From: Bacteroidota bacterium
GTDB taxonomy: Bacteria > Bacteroidota > Bacteroidia > Flavobacteriales > Weeksellaceae
Length of the DNA stretch: 64,000 nt
Direction: 5' to 3'
NCBI GenBank assembly: GCA_023458415.1
Contig: JAEWZO010000044.1
Span: 1-64,000, forward strand
Shown here: piece by piece, positions 41,593-50,336 of the stretch
Layout of the letters: every line of letters begins with the position of its first letter
Numbering within the stretch: the stretch's first letter is position 1
The notes under the pieces: model-generated
Databases searched by the model: none
Seen by the model: only the letters and a program-made list of their open reading frames with translations
What the model was told of the DNA's origin: nothing
Program-made: the position numbers and the translations under genes

Positions 41593-43086
41593 ATGAGATT
41601 AAATTTATTACTTGCAATGGCATTACCCATAGCAATGTATGCTCAGACAGACTCTACAGCTATGCTGAATACAGAGTATCCGAACACTTTCTCATCCGGT
41701 TCGGCGAATGTGCAGAAATTTGACAATTCATCCAGACTGTTTAATGATTGGTCAATCTCTGTAGGTGGTGGTGCAGCTTTTATGGCAAAAGCTGACCTTA
41801 CATCATTTTATAATGATGAAATCAACTGGGGATGGAACGCTTATGCAAGTTTGGACAAGCAGATTACTCACACTTTCGGGATGAGTTTACAGTACCAAAT
41901 GGGTAAAACCAATCAACAGGGTCAACTTCCCGGCGCTTATGGTGCAGCCGCTGGTGTTGCAAACGCATGGACTGAGTATCAGCAGGTTTCTTTACTAGGA
42001 GATATTAACTTCTCTAATCTTTTAAGAAGAGTTGATAATCACTCTCCTTACAGATGGGCTCTGCATGGTTATGCCGGAATCGGATTCCAGGGATATAATA
42101 CTGAACTTATTGATAATGATATGTCGAGATGGCATACAAATTCCCAAGGAGTTCAGACAAGAGTCCCGGTTATTATTGAGCAGAAACTAGGTATTGCATC
42201 TTTCTTTTATCAGGGAGGTTTAGGACTTAAGTACAAAGCATCAAAGTTAATCGATGTAGAGCTTAGGTCTATGTATATCAAAACGGGAGACGAAGAATTC
42301 GATGGTGGTGGATGGACCAGAGAAGGTATGCCGCAGTATAATTTAATTAATGATTCTTATTCGGATGATATGATCACAGTTAACCTTGGTCTTTCATTCA
42401 AACTTGGAAAGCATTTGTCGCATCTTGCATGGCATGATCCACTTCAGAATGTGTATTACAGAACAGCTGAACTGGAAAATGCTTCAACGGATCTTGTGGT
42501 TTGTGAAACCGGAGATGGTGATAATGACGGAGTATGTGATGATTGGGATAGACAGTTGGATACTCCAGCGGGAGCTAGAGTAGACGGAGCTGGTGTTGCA
42601 CTTGATATGGACTTGGATGGTGTTATTGACCTTTACGATAAATGTGTAACAGTTCCGGGATCTGTGGAAAACAACGGATGTCCGGATGGAGGTGCGCCTG
42701 TAACAGGTTTTACTTCAGGTGTGGAGGAAGTGAACAGAAATTTTGAAGGTATCGAATTTGAACTTAACAGTGATAAAATCAGACCTGCATCTTTTGACAA
42801 ACTTAATCAGGCAGCTGATGTAATCAAAACTTTGGATCAGAACAGTACTTTCTTGGTAATTGGTGCCACTGATACAAGAGGGTCTGCAGAATACAACCAA
42901 AATTTGTCACAAAGAAGAGCAAACTCTGTAGTTAGCTATTTAAATGATAAAGGTGTTAAAAGTGGTATGCTTGTTGCTGAAGGACGCGGAGAATCAGACT
43001 TGAAATATCCGGAATGTGAACCTGCTACAAAATGCCCAGAGTGGAAGAACGAAGCAAATAGAAGAGTATACTTCCTACAAAAATAG
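41593..43086 (+). CDS. OmpA family protein with thrombospondin type 3 repeats (copy 1)
   Basis: A 497-residue outer-membrane protein. Signal peptide (LLLAMALPIAMYAQ), a predicted beta-barrel N-terminal half with conserved GGGAAFMAKADLTSF and NFSNLLRRVDNHSPYRWALHGYAG, then a Cys-flanked calcium-binding TSP3 stretch (about residues 300-360: DNDGVCDDWDRQLDTPAGA, DLDGVIDLYDKC), and a C-terminal OmpA domain (LNSDKIRPASFDKLN, ATDTRGSAEYNQNLSQRRANSV) that binds peptidoglycan. It ends with a CEPATKCPEWKNEANRRV motif. Probably linked to the next gene as a tandem duplicate. Confidence 0.92.
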   Translation: MRLNLLLAMALPIAMYAQTDSTAMLNTEYPNTFSSGSANVQKFDNSSRLFNDWSISVGGGAAFMAKADLTSFYNDEINWGWNAYASLDKQITHTFGMSLQYQMGKTNQQGQLPGAYGAAAGVANAWTEYQQVSLLGDINFSNLLRRVDNHSPYRWALHGYAGIGFQGYNTELIDNDMSRWHTNSQGVQTRVPVIIEQKLGIASFFYQGGLGLKYKASKLIDVELRSMYIKTGDEEFDGGGWTREGMPQYNLINDSYSDDMITVNLGLSFKLGKHLSHLAWHDPLQNVYYRTAELENASTDLVVCETGDGDNDGVCDDWDRQLDTPAGARVDGAGVALDMDLDGVIDLYDKCVTVPGSVENNGCPDGGAPVTGFTSGVEEVNRNFEGIEFELNSDKIRPASFDKLNQAADVIKTLDQNSTFLVIGATDTRGSAEYNQNLSQRRANSVVSYLNDKGVKSGMLVAEGRGESDLKYPECEPATKCPEWKNEANRRVYFLQK

Positions 43087-43122
43087 AAATCATTTATTAA
43101 TAAACTTATAAAGAAACAAATT

Positions 43123-44568
43123 ATGAAACTAAATTTAGCAATCGCTGCCTTAGCAATAACACTTCCTGTTGTTGCATTAGCGCAAGACTCAGTAGCAGTT
43201 TCAACAGAAGGATATCCAAATACATTCTCATCCGGTTCTGCTAACGTGTCTCCTTTTACTCAGGAGTCTAAAAGATTTAACGATTGGGCAATCTCCGTAG
43301 GTGGAGGTATCCCATTGGTACAGTCTGCAGACTTAACTTCCATTAAAGCTGGTAACGGTAAAAACGTATTCGGATACTCCGCTTATTTAAGCATCGATAA
43401 AGCAATTACACATGCTTTTGGTTTGAATTTGCAGTATGACAGAGGTGAAACCAGACAGGGTTGGTTCAATACTAAAACTGATAATGCAACCGGAACCGGA
43501 AATCCTTTCCAGGATGTTGGCGCAAGAACACAATACGATGCGATCTCTATTTTAGGAGATGTTAATTTTTCTAACCTTCTTAGAAGAGTGGATAACAAAT
43601 CTCCATACAGATGGGCACTTCACGGTTACGCTGGTATCGGTACATTGGCTTACAGAGCGTATCTTGAAGATGCATCTGGTCAGCGTATGATGACAGAGGT
43701 AAAACCATTTAAACTTGGGTCGCTATTCGGACAGGCAGGTGCTGGATTGAAGTATAAAATCAACAGACGAATTGACCTTGAAGGTAGAATGATGTATGTT
43801 GTAACTGGAGATGATGAATTCGATGGAGGTGGTGCTCAGTATAGCTCTATTAACAGAAGAGAAGATCAAATCTCTGACAACTTCTTCAATGCAACTTTAG
43901 GACTTTCAATGAAATTAGGTAAGCATCAGTCTCACCTAATGTGGCACGATCCACTACAGGAAATCTATTATAAATTAGATGTTTTGGCTGATAAAAACCA
44001 GGATGTTGAAGTTTGTAAAACTGGTGATGCTGATAACGACGGCGTTTGTGATGATTGGGACAGACAACTTGATACTCCTGCAGGAGCAAGAGTTGATGGT
44101 GCAGGTGTAGCTTTGGATACAGACCTTGATGGTGTGATTGACCTTTACGATAAGTGTGTAACTGTTCCTGGACCGGTTGAAAACAACGGTTGTCCGACTG
44201 GTGCAGCGATTACAGATGACACAAGAACACTGGAAGGAATTGAGTTTGATTTGGATTCTGATAGAATTCTTCCTTCAAACACACCAATTCTTAACAATGC
44301 CGTGAACTACATTAACTCTTCAAACGGTTCTTACAACGTTGTTGGTGGTACGGATACAAGAGCTTCCGACGCTTATAACCAAAGACTTTCTGAAAGAAGA
44401 GCGAACAATGTTAAAGATTATCTGATCCAGAACGGTGTTGAAGCTGGAAAACTTAACGCAATCGGTAGAGGTGAAAAAGACCTTAAATACCCTGAGTGTG
44501 AGCCGGCCACTAAATGTCCTGAATGGAAAAACAGAGCTAACAGAAGAGTTTATTTCGAAGCGAGATAA
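43123..44568 (+). CDS. OmpA family protein with thrombospondin type 3 repeats (copy 2)
   Basis: A 481-residue paralogue of the preceding gene, with the same order: signal peptide (IAALAITLPVVALAQ), barrel-like half (GGGIPLVQSADLTS, LLRRVDNKSPYRWALHGYAG), TSP3 repeat block nearly identical at the protein level to copy 1, and OmpA C-terminal domain (GTDTRASDAYNQRLSERRANNV). The two DNA sequences differ mainly at synonymous sites in the TSP3 block. Followed by a strong terminator. The pair probably anchors the outer membrane to peptidoglycan. Confidence 0.92.
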   Translation: MKLNLAIAALAITLPVVALAQDSVAVSTEGYPNTFSSGSANVSPFTQESKRFNDWAISVGGGIPLVQSADLTSIKAGNGKNVFGYSAYLSIDKAITHAFGLNLQYDRGETRQGWFNTKTDNATGTGNPFQDVGARTQYDAISILGDVNFSNLLRRVDNKSPYRWALHGYAGIGTLAYRAYLEDASGQRMMTEVKPFKLGSLFGQAGAGLKYKINRRIDLEGRMMYVVTGDDEFDGGGAQYSSINRREDQISDNFFNATLGLSMKLGKHQSHLMWHDPLQEIYYKLDVLADKNQDVEVCKTGDADNDGVCDDWDRQLDTPAGARVDGAGVALDTDLDGVIDLYDKCVTVPGPVENNGCPTGAAITDDTRTLEGIEFDLDSDRILPSNTPILNNAVNYINSSNGSYNVVGGTDTRASDAYNQRLSERRANNVKDYLIQNGVEAGKLNAIGRGEKDLKYPECEPATKCPEWKNRANRRVYFEAR

Positions 44569-44590
44569 TTTCGCCCCCTGTTAAATTAAT

Positions 44591-44618
44591 AAAAAGTCAC
44601 GCAATGCGTGGCTTTTTT
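44591..44618 (+). terminator. Terminator after the OmpA pair
   Basis: Stem AAAAGTCACGC / GCGTGGCTTTT (one G-T pair), loop AAT, then T-run. Confidence 0.9.
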
Positions 44619-44640
44619 TGTTTTCTCATTCTACAATCAG

Positions 44641-44648
44641 TATTTTTA
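44641..44648 (+). promoter_or_regulatory. Candidate -7 element for recQ
   Basis: TATTTTTA, one base off TAnnTTTG, followed by CTTC and ATG at 44653. Predicts a leaderless message, as for dinB. Confidence 0.45.
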
Positions 44649-44652
44649 CTTC

Positions 44653-46560
44653 ATGATTTCCTCAAAGGAATATGATGAACTAAAACTTAAAACCCTTAAT
44701 CTTTTCTGGGGTTATCAGCATTTTAGAGAAGAGCAGGAAGAAATTATCGATTCCCTAATGTCAGGAAAAGATACTTTAGCGCTGCTTCCAACAGGTGGCG
44801 GTAAGTCACTTTGTTATCAGTTGCCTGCTCTTATTTCTGAAGGTGTTTGTCTAGTGGTTTCGCCGCTTATTGCCTTAATGCGTGATCAGGTTATTCAGCT
44901 CAAATATTTGGGGATCGATGCAGATTATCTTTCAGCAGACTTAGACGATTTTGAAATCGAAAACATTCTTACCAGTTGTAAAGAAGGGATTGTAAAAATC
45001 CTGTACATTTCACCAGAACGCCTTTCAAACAGGTTTTTTCGTCAGCAGATCGAAGAGGTTCAGGTTTCATTTATTGCCGTCGATGAAGCGCACTGTATTT
45101 CAGAATGGGGACAGGATTTTCGTCCTAGCTATCAGAATATTAAATTTTTTCGAAACGATATCAAGCATGTTCCGATATTGGCTTTAACGGCTACAGCAAC
45201 TTCTAAAGTGCTTACTGAAATACAAACCAAACTGGAATTAAAGAACGCGAATGTTTTTCAGAAAAGCTTTATCAGAAGCAACATCAGCATCTTTTCCGAG
45301 AAAATTGCAGACAAATACTCACGAATTCTCAATCTCCTGAAGTATAGCAACAATTCCGGACTCATTTACACACGAACCAGAAAGGAAGCCGAAGAACTTT
45401 CTTCTTTTTTGCAAAATAACGGAATTTCAAATGTTGATTTTTTCCATGCTGGTCTTTCCTCGAAAGAAAAGCATTTGCGTCAGCAGAAATGGCTGCAGAG
45501 TTCCAATCAAGTATTGGTCGCAACCAATGCTTTCGGGATGGGAATTGATAAAGACAATGTTCGTTTTGTGGTACATTTTTCTCCTGCACCAAGCGTTGAA
45601 AATTATTATCAGGAAATTGGTCGTTCCGGTAGAGATGGAAAGGAAAGTTCAGCCTTCTTACTTTGGAATGATCAGGAGCTGCAGAATTTTGATCAGATTC
45701 TGAAAAACCAGATACCCAATAAAGAAGAGTTCAAGAAAATCATCACTTTATTGTATGGCATTTTCCAGATTCCAGATGCCGGTTTGCCGGAAAAAGTTTT
45801 TCAGTTGGATGCAGAGCGATTGCGGAAACTGAGTAATATTTCGATGGCTAAAATCAAGAATGTTCTTACTTTCTTACATAATCAGGAGATTATTTATTAC
45901 AGTCCAACGAAGACACTTTCTTCCCTGGAATTGAAGATTTCCGCTGCTGAAGCAGAACAGCTTCCAAAGAAAGACGGTTATCTTATCGAGCTGCTGTTAA
46001 GAAATCTGCCGGGAGTTTCTGCGCAGAAAGTTTTTTTCAGCGAACTGAATCTGAGCAGGAAAATCGGGACCGAAGCTCAGCTGTTGAAGCAACGCCTTCG
46101 CGAAGTTCAAAAAAGTGGCTATCTCGATTATATCGATGGTTCTCTGGCGAGCATTAAATTTCTAAAACGCCGAGATGACCGCTCTACAGATGGGGCAGAT
46201 TGGAATCTATTCAAACCGATTCAGCAAAATAAATTGCAGAAATGGAACGAAATGAAATTTTACACGCAGGATACCGAAGTATGTAAAATGAAGCAGATTC
46301 TCCATTACTTTGACGAGAAGAAAGCCAAAAACTGCGGAAAATGTTTTGTCTGCAGAAATAAAAAAGAAAGTATATTCGGGTCAGATATTTCTTCAGAAAT
46401 CATAGAAGTATTACAGGAAAAACCTTCAACCATAGAGGAAATTTCAGTGAGATTAAATTACTTTCGGAAAGAAATGATCCTTGAAAATCTGATCATTCTC
46501 CTTGATTCCGGAAAAGTCAAAATGCTTAATTTCCGAACTTATACCTTAGTAAAAATTTAA
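44653..46560 (+). CDS. recQ: ATP-dependent DNA helicase RecQ
   Basis: A 635-residue SF2 helicase. Walker A LPTGGGKSLCYQLPAL near residue 55, DEAHCISEWGQDFRPSY (motif II and the RecQ loop), GRSGRDGKESSAFLLW (motif VI), and a later CGKCFVCRNKK zinc-like Cys pair near residue 560. The zinc-binding region between motif VI and the winged helix has lost the usual four Cys near residue 380 and seems shifted to the C-terminus. The ATG at 44653 is chosen because of the -7 element; the frame from 44608 runs upstream of it. fmt follows 7 bases later. Confidence 0.92.
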   Translation: MISSKEYDELKLKTLNLFWGYQHFREEQEEIIDSLMSGKDTLALLPTGGGKSLCYQLPALISEGVCLVVSPLIALMRDQVIQLKYLGIDADYLSADLDDFEIENILTSCKEGIVKILYISPERLSNRFFRQQIEEVQVSFIAVDEAHCISEWGQDFRPSYQNIKFFRNDIKHVPILALTATATSKVLTEIQTKLELKNANVFQKSFIRSNISIFSEKIADKYSRILNLLKYSNNSGLIYTRTRKEAEELSSFLQNNGISNVDFFHAGLSSKEKHLRQQKWLQSSNQVLVATNAFGMGIDKDNVRFVVHFSPAPSVENYYQEIGRSGRDGKESSAFLLWNDQELQNFDQILKNQIPNKEEFKKIITLLYGIFQIPDAGLPEKVFQLDAERLRKLSNISMAKIKNVLTFLHNQEIIYYSPTKTLSSLELKISAAEAEQLPKKDGYLIELLLRNLPGVSAQKVFFSELNLSRKIGTEAQLLKQRLREVQKSGYLDYIDGSLASIKFLKRRDDRSTDGADWNLFKPIQQNKLQKWNEMKFYTQDTEVCKMKQILHYFDEKKAKNCGKCFVCRNKKESIFGSDISSEIIEVLQEKPSTIEEISVRLNYFRKEMILENLIILLDSGKVKMLNFRTYTLVKI

Positions 46561-46567
46561 GATAAAA

Positions 46568-47515
46568 ATGAAGCAGTTAAAAGTTGTTTTTTTTGGTACC
46601 CCCGAATTTGCGAAAACCTCACTCCAGGCCATTCATCAGTCACAGCATAAGGTTGTTGGTGTGGTGACCGTTGCAGACAAAGCAAGTGGACGAGGACAAA
46701 AAATCACACAGTCGCCAGTTAAAGTTTTCGCAGAAGAAAATCAACTGAAAGTTCTTCAGCCGGAGAAACTTAGAAATCCAGATTTTCTCAATGAAATACG
46801 AAGTTTGAATGCCGATATTTTTGTTGTTGTGGCGTTCAGAATGATGCCAAAAGTTCTTTTCGGAATGCCGCCATTAGGCACATTTAACCTGCATGCGTCC
46901 TTGCTTCCTGATTATCGTGGTGCCGCACCGATTAACTATGCTTTAATCAATGGCGAGAAAAAAACCGGAGCAACCACATTTTTCATCAATGAGAAAATTG
47001 ATGAAGGTAATATTCTACTGCAGCAGGAAATTGAGATTTCTGAAAACGAAAATGCCGGTGAACTTCACGACCGACTAATGATTATGGGCGCTGAGTTGGT
47101 TGTGGAAACACTTAATGCAATCGCTTCAAACAGCATAACCGAAAAACCGCAGCCCGAAGTAGCTGAACCCAAGAATGCTTTCAAAATATTTAAAGAAGAT
47201 ACCCGTATTAACTGGAATCAGGAGAGCAAGACCATTCATAATTTTATCCGAGGAATGTCGCCGTATCCTTGCTCATTTACAACGCTGCAAATCGGCAATG
47301 AAAAAAAATCATTGAAAATTTTTAGCGGAAAATACGATTTAGAAGTTCACACTCACAACGCCGGATTTGTTGAAATCAACAAAAATGTTTTCCGGATTTT
47401 TACAACTGATGGATACTATCTTCCACAGCAAGTTCAGCTTGAAGGCAAAAAAAGAATGAATGTAAAAGATTTCCTCAACGGATTCAGAAATTTCGACGAA
47501 ATAAAAATGGCCTGA
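46568..47515 (+). CDS. fmt: Methionyl-tRNA formyltransferase
   Basis: A 315-residue enzyme that formylates initiator Met-tRNA. Start VVFFGTPEFAKTSL, HASLLPDYRGAAPINYALINGEKKTGATTFFINEKIDEGNIL with the SLLP and DEGxIL motifs, and a C-terminal OB-like domain. It forms an operon with recQ. The stop codon lies in the loop of the following terminator. Confidence 0.95.
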   Translation: MKQLKVVFFGTPEFAKTSLQAIHQSQHKVVGVVTVADKASGRGQKITQSPVKVFAEENQLKVLQPEKLRNPDFLNEIRSLNADIFVVVAFRMMPKVLFGMPPLGTFNLHASLLPDYRGAAPINYALINGEKKTGATTFFINEKIDEGNILLQQEIEISENENAGELHDRLMIMGAELVVETLNAIASNSITEKPQPEVAEPKNAFKIFKEDTRINWNQESKTIHNFIRGMSPYPCSFTTLQIGNEKKSLKIFSGKYDLEVHTHNAGFVEINKNVFRIFTTDGYYLPQQVQLEGKKRMNVKDFLNGFRNFDEIKMA

Positions 47516-47545
47516 TTATACTCAAGCCATTTTTATTTTTTATTT
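47501..47545. terminator. Bidirectional terminator between fmt and ribBA
   Basis: Perfect stem ATAAAAATGGC (47501-47511) / GCCATTTTTAT (47526-47536) with a 14-base loop that can pair further (TGA/TCA), T-rich on both sides. Confidence 0.82.
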
Positions 47546-47553
47546 AATTGAAT

Positions 47554-48675
47554 TTATAGCTGCACCATTTCAGTCACTTCCACATCGTAACCGCCAACTA
47601 GAGGCTTTTGATTGACGTTCTGAGTTATTACTCGGAATTTATTAATGCCAAGATTTTTCAGAATCTGTGTTCCGATTCCGTAATCGCGGAAGTTGGAAGC
47701 TAAGGTTGGACGCTTTTCATGGCCATCCTGAAAATCCAGAAACTGCTGTAGTTTACGCATCGTATTCTCAGAGTTGGAAACGTTGTTTATGAAAATAAGG
47801 GCGCCTTTTCCTTCCTGGTTAATCATGTCTGTTACTTTCTCCAAAAGAGGTTTTTCTCCGGCTGTCAGTCGGTTCAGTACGTCGAAATAAGAATTCGAAG
47901 CCTGCACTCGCACTAAAATAGGTTCATCCTGCAACCAGGTTCCTTTGGTTAAAGCGAAATGGATCTGGTCTGTACTGGTTTCGCGGAATGCAAAAAAATC
48001 AAATTGACCATAATGGGTTTTAATTTTTCTTTCTTCAATACGCTCAATTAAATCACCTTTTTTAAGTTGGTAATGGATGAGATCTTCAATAGAAACGATT
48101 TTCAGATCGTGTTTTTTGGCCAGTTCGATAAGCTCCGGAAGTCGGGCCATCGTTCCGTCCTCATTCATAATTTCACAAATCACACCGCCTTCTTTCAGTC
48201 CGGCAAGTTTCGTAAGATCGGTCGCAGCTTCCGTGTGACCTGCTCTTTTCAATACGCCGCCTTTCTTGGCACGAAGTGGAAAAATATGTCCAGGTCTCAT
48301 AAAATCCGACGGTTTCGTTTTTTCATCCATCAATGCAAGGATGGTTTTAGAACGGTCGCTTGCGGAAATTCCCGTCGAAACACCTTCACCTAAAAGGTCA
48401 ACAGAAACGGTAAATGCAGTTTCTTTTGGGTCGCTGCTTCTGGAAACCATAATATCCAGTCCCAGTTCGTCGCATCTCTTTTCCGGAAGCGGCGTGCAGA
48501 TCAGTCCGCGACCGTGAATCGTCATAAAGTTGATGATTTCCGGAGTGGTGAGTTCTGCAGCAGAAAGAAAATCGCCTTCATTTTCGCGGTTTTCATCATC
48601 AACAACGATAATGATTTTTCCATTCTTAAGATCCTCGATTGCTTCCGTGATGGTGTTCAGTTTTATGTCGGACAT
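47554..48675 (-). CDS. ribB: RibBA: 3,4-dihydroxy-2-butanone-4-phosphate synthase with a degenerate GTP cyclohydrolase II domain
   Basis: A 373-residue fusion. Residues 1-200 are a complete RibB: DDENRENEGD near residue 27, THGRGLICTPL, the PGHIFPLRA segment and GHTEAA. They make dihydroxybutanone phosphate from ribulose-5-phosphate for riboflavin. Residues 205-373 align with GTP cyclohydrolase II but have no C-x10-C-x-C zinc site (the region reads VRVQASNSYFDVLN) and no RQEGR motif, so this half should be inactive. The true cyclohydrolase is ribA at 18169. Start at 48675, MSDIKLN, because a promoter lies 18 bases upstream; the frame to 48762 enters a repeat-like stretch. Confidence 0.9.
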   Translation of the reverse strand: MSDIKLNTITEAIEDLKNGKIIIVVDDENRENEGDFLSAAELTTPEIINFMTIHGRGLICTPLPEKRCDELGLDIMVSRSSDPKETAFTVSVDLLGEGVSTGISASDRSKTILALMDEKTKPSDFMRPGHIFPLRAKKGGVLKRAGHTEAATDLTKLAGLKEGGVICEIMNEDGTMARLPELIELAKKHDLKIVSIEDLIHYQLKKGDLIERIEERKIKTHYGQFDFFAFRETSTDQIHFALTKGTWLQDEPILVRVQASNSYFDVLNRLTAGEKPLLEKVTDMINQEGKGALIFINNVSNSENTMRKLQQFLDFQDGHEKRPTLASNFRDYGIGTQILKNLGINKFRVITQNVNQKPLVGGYDVEVTEMVQL

Positions 48676-48693
48676 TTCAAAAATTTTGATGTG

Positions 48694-48701
48694 CAAAGAT
48701 A
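48694..48701 (-). promoter_or_regulatory. Bacteroidota -7 element for ribBA
   Basis: Minus strand TATCTTTG, perfect TAnnTTTG, 18 bases before the ATG. Confidence 0.62.
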
Positions 48702-48710
48702 GGGTATTTG

Positions 48711-48800
48711 GGCGTCTTTTCCGTACTCCACTCCCGCTTTTTTGTTCCACTTCGCTACGCAAAAAGAGCTCCGTTCAGTCCGGGACGCAGCTTTCGTTTT
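48711..48800. repeat. Repeat-like intergenic element between ribBA and miaA
   Basis: Richer in G+C than its surroundings, with imperfect inverted arms around GCTTTTTTGTTCCAC and GCAAAAAGAGCTCC. The minus-strand string GCGTAGCGAAGTGGAACA recalls an intergenic repeat I remember from Chryseobacterium-group genomes. I cannot confirm this without a search. It does not code for a plausible protein. Confidence 0.5.
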
Positions 48801-48845
48801 TGTAAGTAATGTTTCACCGGATATTCCGCTTTAGAAAAAAAAGAA

Positions 48846-48853
48846 GAAATTTG
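48846..48853 (+). promoter_or_regulatory. Candidate -7 element for miaA
   Basis: GAAATTTG, one base off TAnnTTTG, followed by CAGT and then the GTG start. Predicts a leaderless message. Confidence 0.4.
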
Positions 48854-48857
48854 CAGT

Positions 48858-49772
48858 GTGAAAACTCTTATTTCCATTGTAGGAACCACAGGAATTGGTA
48901 AAACTGCGTTATCTATTCAGATAGCGAAATTTCTTAACACCGAGATTGTATCCTGCGATTCCCGTCAGTTTTTCCGTGAAATGAAGATCGGAACGGCTGC
49001 TCCCACAGAGCAGGAAATTGCAGAAGTACCACACCATTTTATCGGCAACCTGTCTGTCACCAATTATTATTCTGTAGGACAATTCGAAGCTGAAGCGATC
49101 AAAAAAATCGAGGGAATTTTTGCTGAGAAAGATTTCGTGGTATTGGTTGGCGGAAGTATGATGTATGAGAAAGCTGTGATACAGGGTTTGCATGATTTGC
49201 CTGAAGCCAATCCTGAAAACCAAGCTCAGCTTAATGAAATTCTGGAAAATGACGGAATCGTAAAACTTCAGGAAATGCTAAGCGAAATGGACTCGGAATA
49301 TTTTTCAAAAGTTGACCAGGATAATCCGCGTCGACTTTTACGTGCTATTGATGTGATGTGGCAAACGGGCAATAAATACTCAGAGTTGGTTGCTGAACCT
49401 GTTAATAAAAGAAATTTCCAAACAATGAGAATAGGGATAAAAGCACCACGTGAAATTATTTACGAGAGGATTAACCGGCGTGTGGACAAAATGATAGAAG
49501 CTGGCTTGCTTCAAGAGGTTCAGCAACTGATTACTCACAAAAATCTGGTTCCATTGAAAACAGTAGGATACACCGAACTTTTTGAGTATTTCGACGGAAA
49601 CTGGGAACTTGACTTTGCAGTGGAAGAAATCAAGAAAAATTCCAGAAGATTTGCTAAAAGGCAACTAACCTGGTATCGAAAAGAAGAAAATATCCATTGG
49701 GTAAATTATGAAAATGCTTTGGCGGAATCCTTATCTTTGCTGCAATCTTTGAATATTAAACCGAATAAATAA
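48858..49772 (+). CDS. miaA: tRNA dimethylallyltransferase
   Basis: A 304-residue enzyme that adds the isopentenyl group to A37 of tRNAs reading UNN codons. P-loop VGTTGIGKTALSIQIAK, SCDSRQFFREMKIGTAAP and the DxxD segment are typical. The start is GTG; no in-frame ATG is nearby and residue 2 begins the conserved N-terminus (KTLISIVG). A thioredoxin-like gene follows after 6 bases, so they share a transcript. Confidence 0.93.
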   Translation: MKTLISIVGTTGIGKTALSIQIAKFLNTEIVSCDSRQFFREMKIGTAAPTEQEIAEVPHHFIGNLSVTNYYSVGQFEAEAIKKIEGIFAEKDFVVLVGGSMMYEKAVIQGLHDLPEANPENQAQLNEILENDGIVKLQEMLSEMDSEYFSKVDQDNPRRLLRAIDVMWQTGNKYSELVAEPVNKRNFQTMRIGIKAPREIIYERINRRVDKMIEAGLLQEVQQLITHKNLVPLKTVGYTELFEYFDGNWELDFAVEEIKKNSRRFAKRQLTWYRKEENIHWVNYENALAESLSLLQSLNIKPNK

Positions 49773-49778
49773 AATATC

Positions 49779-50336
49779 ATGGCCGATACACCTTCAAATA
49801 TGCTTGAGCTCGGGACAAAAGCTCCGTTTTTCGAACTCCCTAATCCTTCGCTGAGCAGCGAACTTCAGTCTCTTGAAGATTTGAAAGGCGAAAAAGGAAC
49901 TTTGGTTATTTTTATGTGCAACCATTGTCCGTTTGTTCTTCATGTTATCGATAAACTTACTGAACTTTACGAAGATTATCAGGAAAAGGGAATCGAATTC
50001 ATCGGCATCAACGCCAACGATTCTGAAAAATATCCTGCCGACGCACCGGATAAAATGATTGAGTTTCAGCATGAAAGAAAATTTGAATTTCCTTATCTGT
50101 ACGATGAAAGTCAGGCCGTAGCAAAAGCTTATGACGCTGCATGCACACCGGATTTTTACTTTTTTGATGAAAAACTGGACCTGGTTTACCGCGGACAAAT
50201 GGACGATTCCAGACCGGGAAATCAGAAGGAAGTAACCGGCGAAGATTTAATTATCGCTTTCGAAAATCTTTTAGCAGGAGAAGCTCAGGAAGAAATGCAG
50301 AAACCAAGTATGGGCTGCAACATTAAGTGGAAATAA
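49779..50336 (+). CDS. AhpC/TSA-type thioredoxin-like protein (CNHCPF)
   Basis: A 185-residue cytosolic protein of the redoxin/peroxiredoxin-like family. The active-site region reads FMCNHCPFVLHV near residue 46, a CxxC that differs from normal thioredoxin. YDAACTPDFYFFDE (cis-Pro loop) and the C-terminal QKPSMGCNIKWK follow; the last Cys and the CNHC pair are the only cysteines of interest. It follows miaA closely. Probably a thiol-disulfide oxidoreductase; substrate unknown. Confidence 0.85.
   Translation: MADTPSNMLELGTKAPFFELPNPSLSSELQSLEDLKGEKGTLVIFMCNHCPFVLHVIDKLTELYEDYQEKGIEFIGINANDSEKYPADAPDKMIEFQHERKFEFPYLYDESQAVAKAYDAACTPDFYFFDEKLDLVYRGQMDDSRPGNQKEVTGEDLIIAFENLLAGEAQEEMQKPSMGCNIKWK

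Noticed and set aside
44653..46560. Frameshift or truncation in recQ
   Set aside because: The motor motifs and C-terminal part are continuous in one frame; the displaced Cys motif is best read as family variation.
48676..48762. N-terminal extension of RibBA
   Set aside because: The extra 29 residues are encoded by the promoter region and a repeat-like element, and are not RibB-like.
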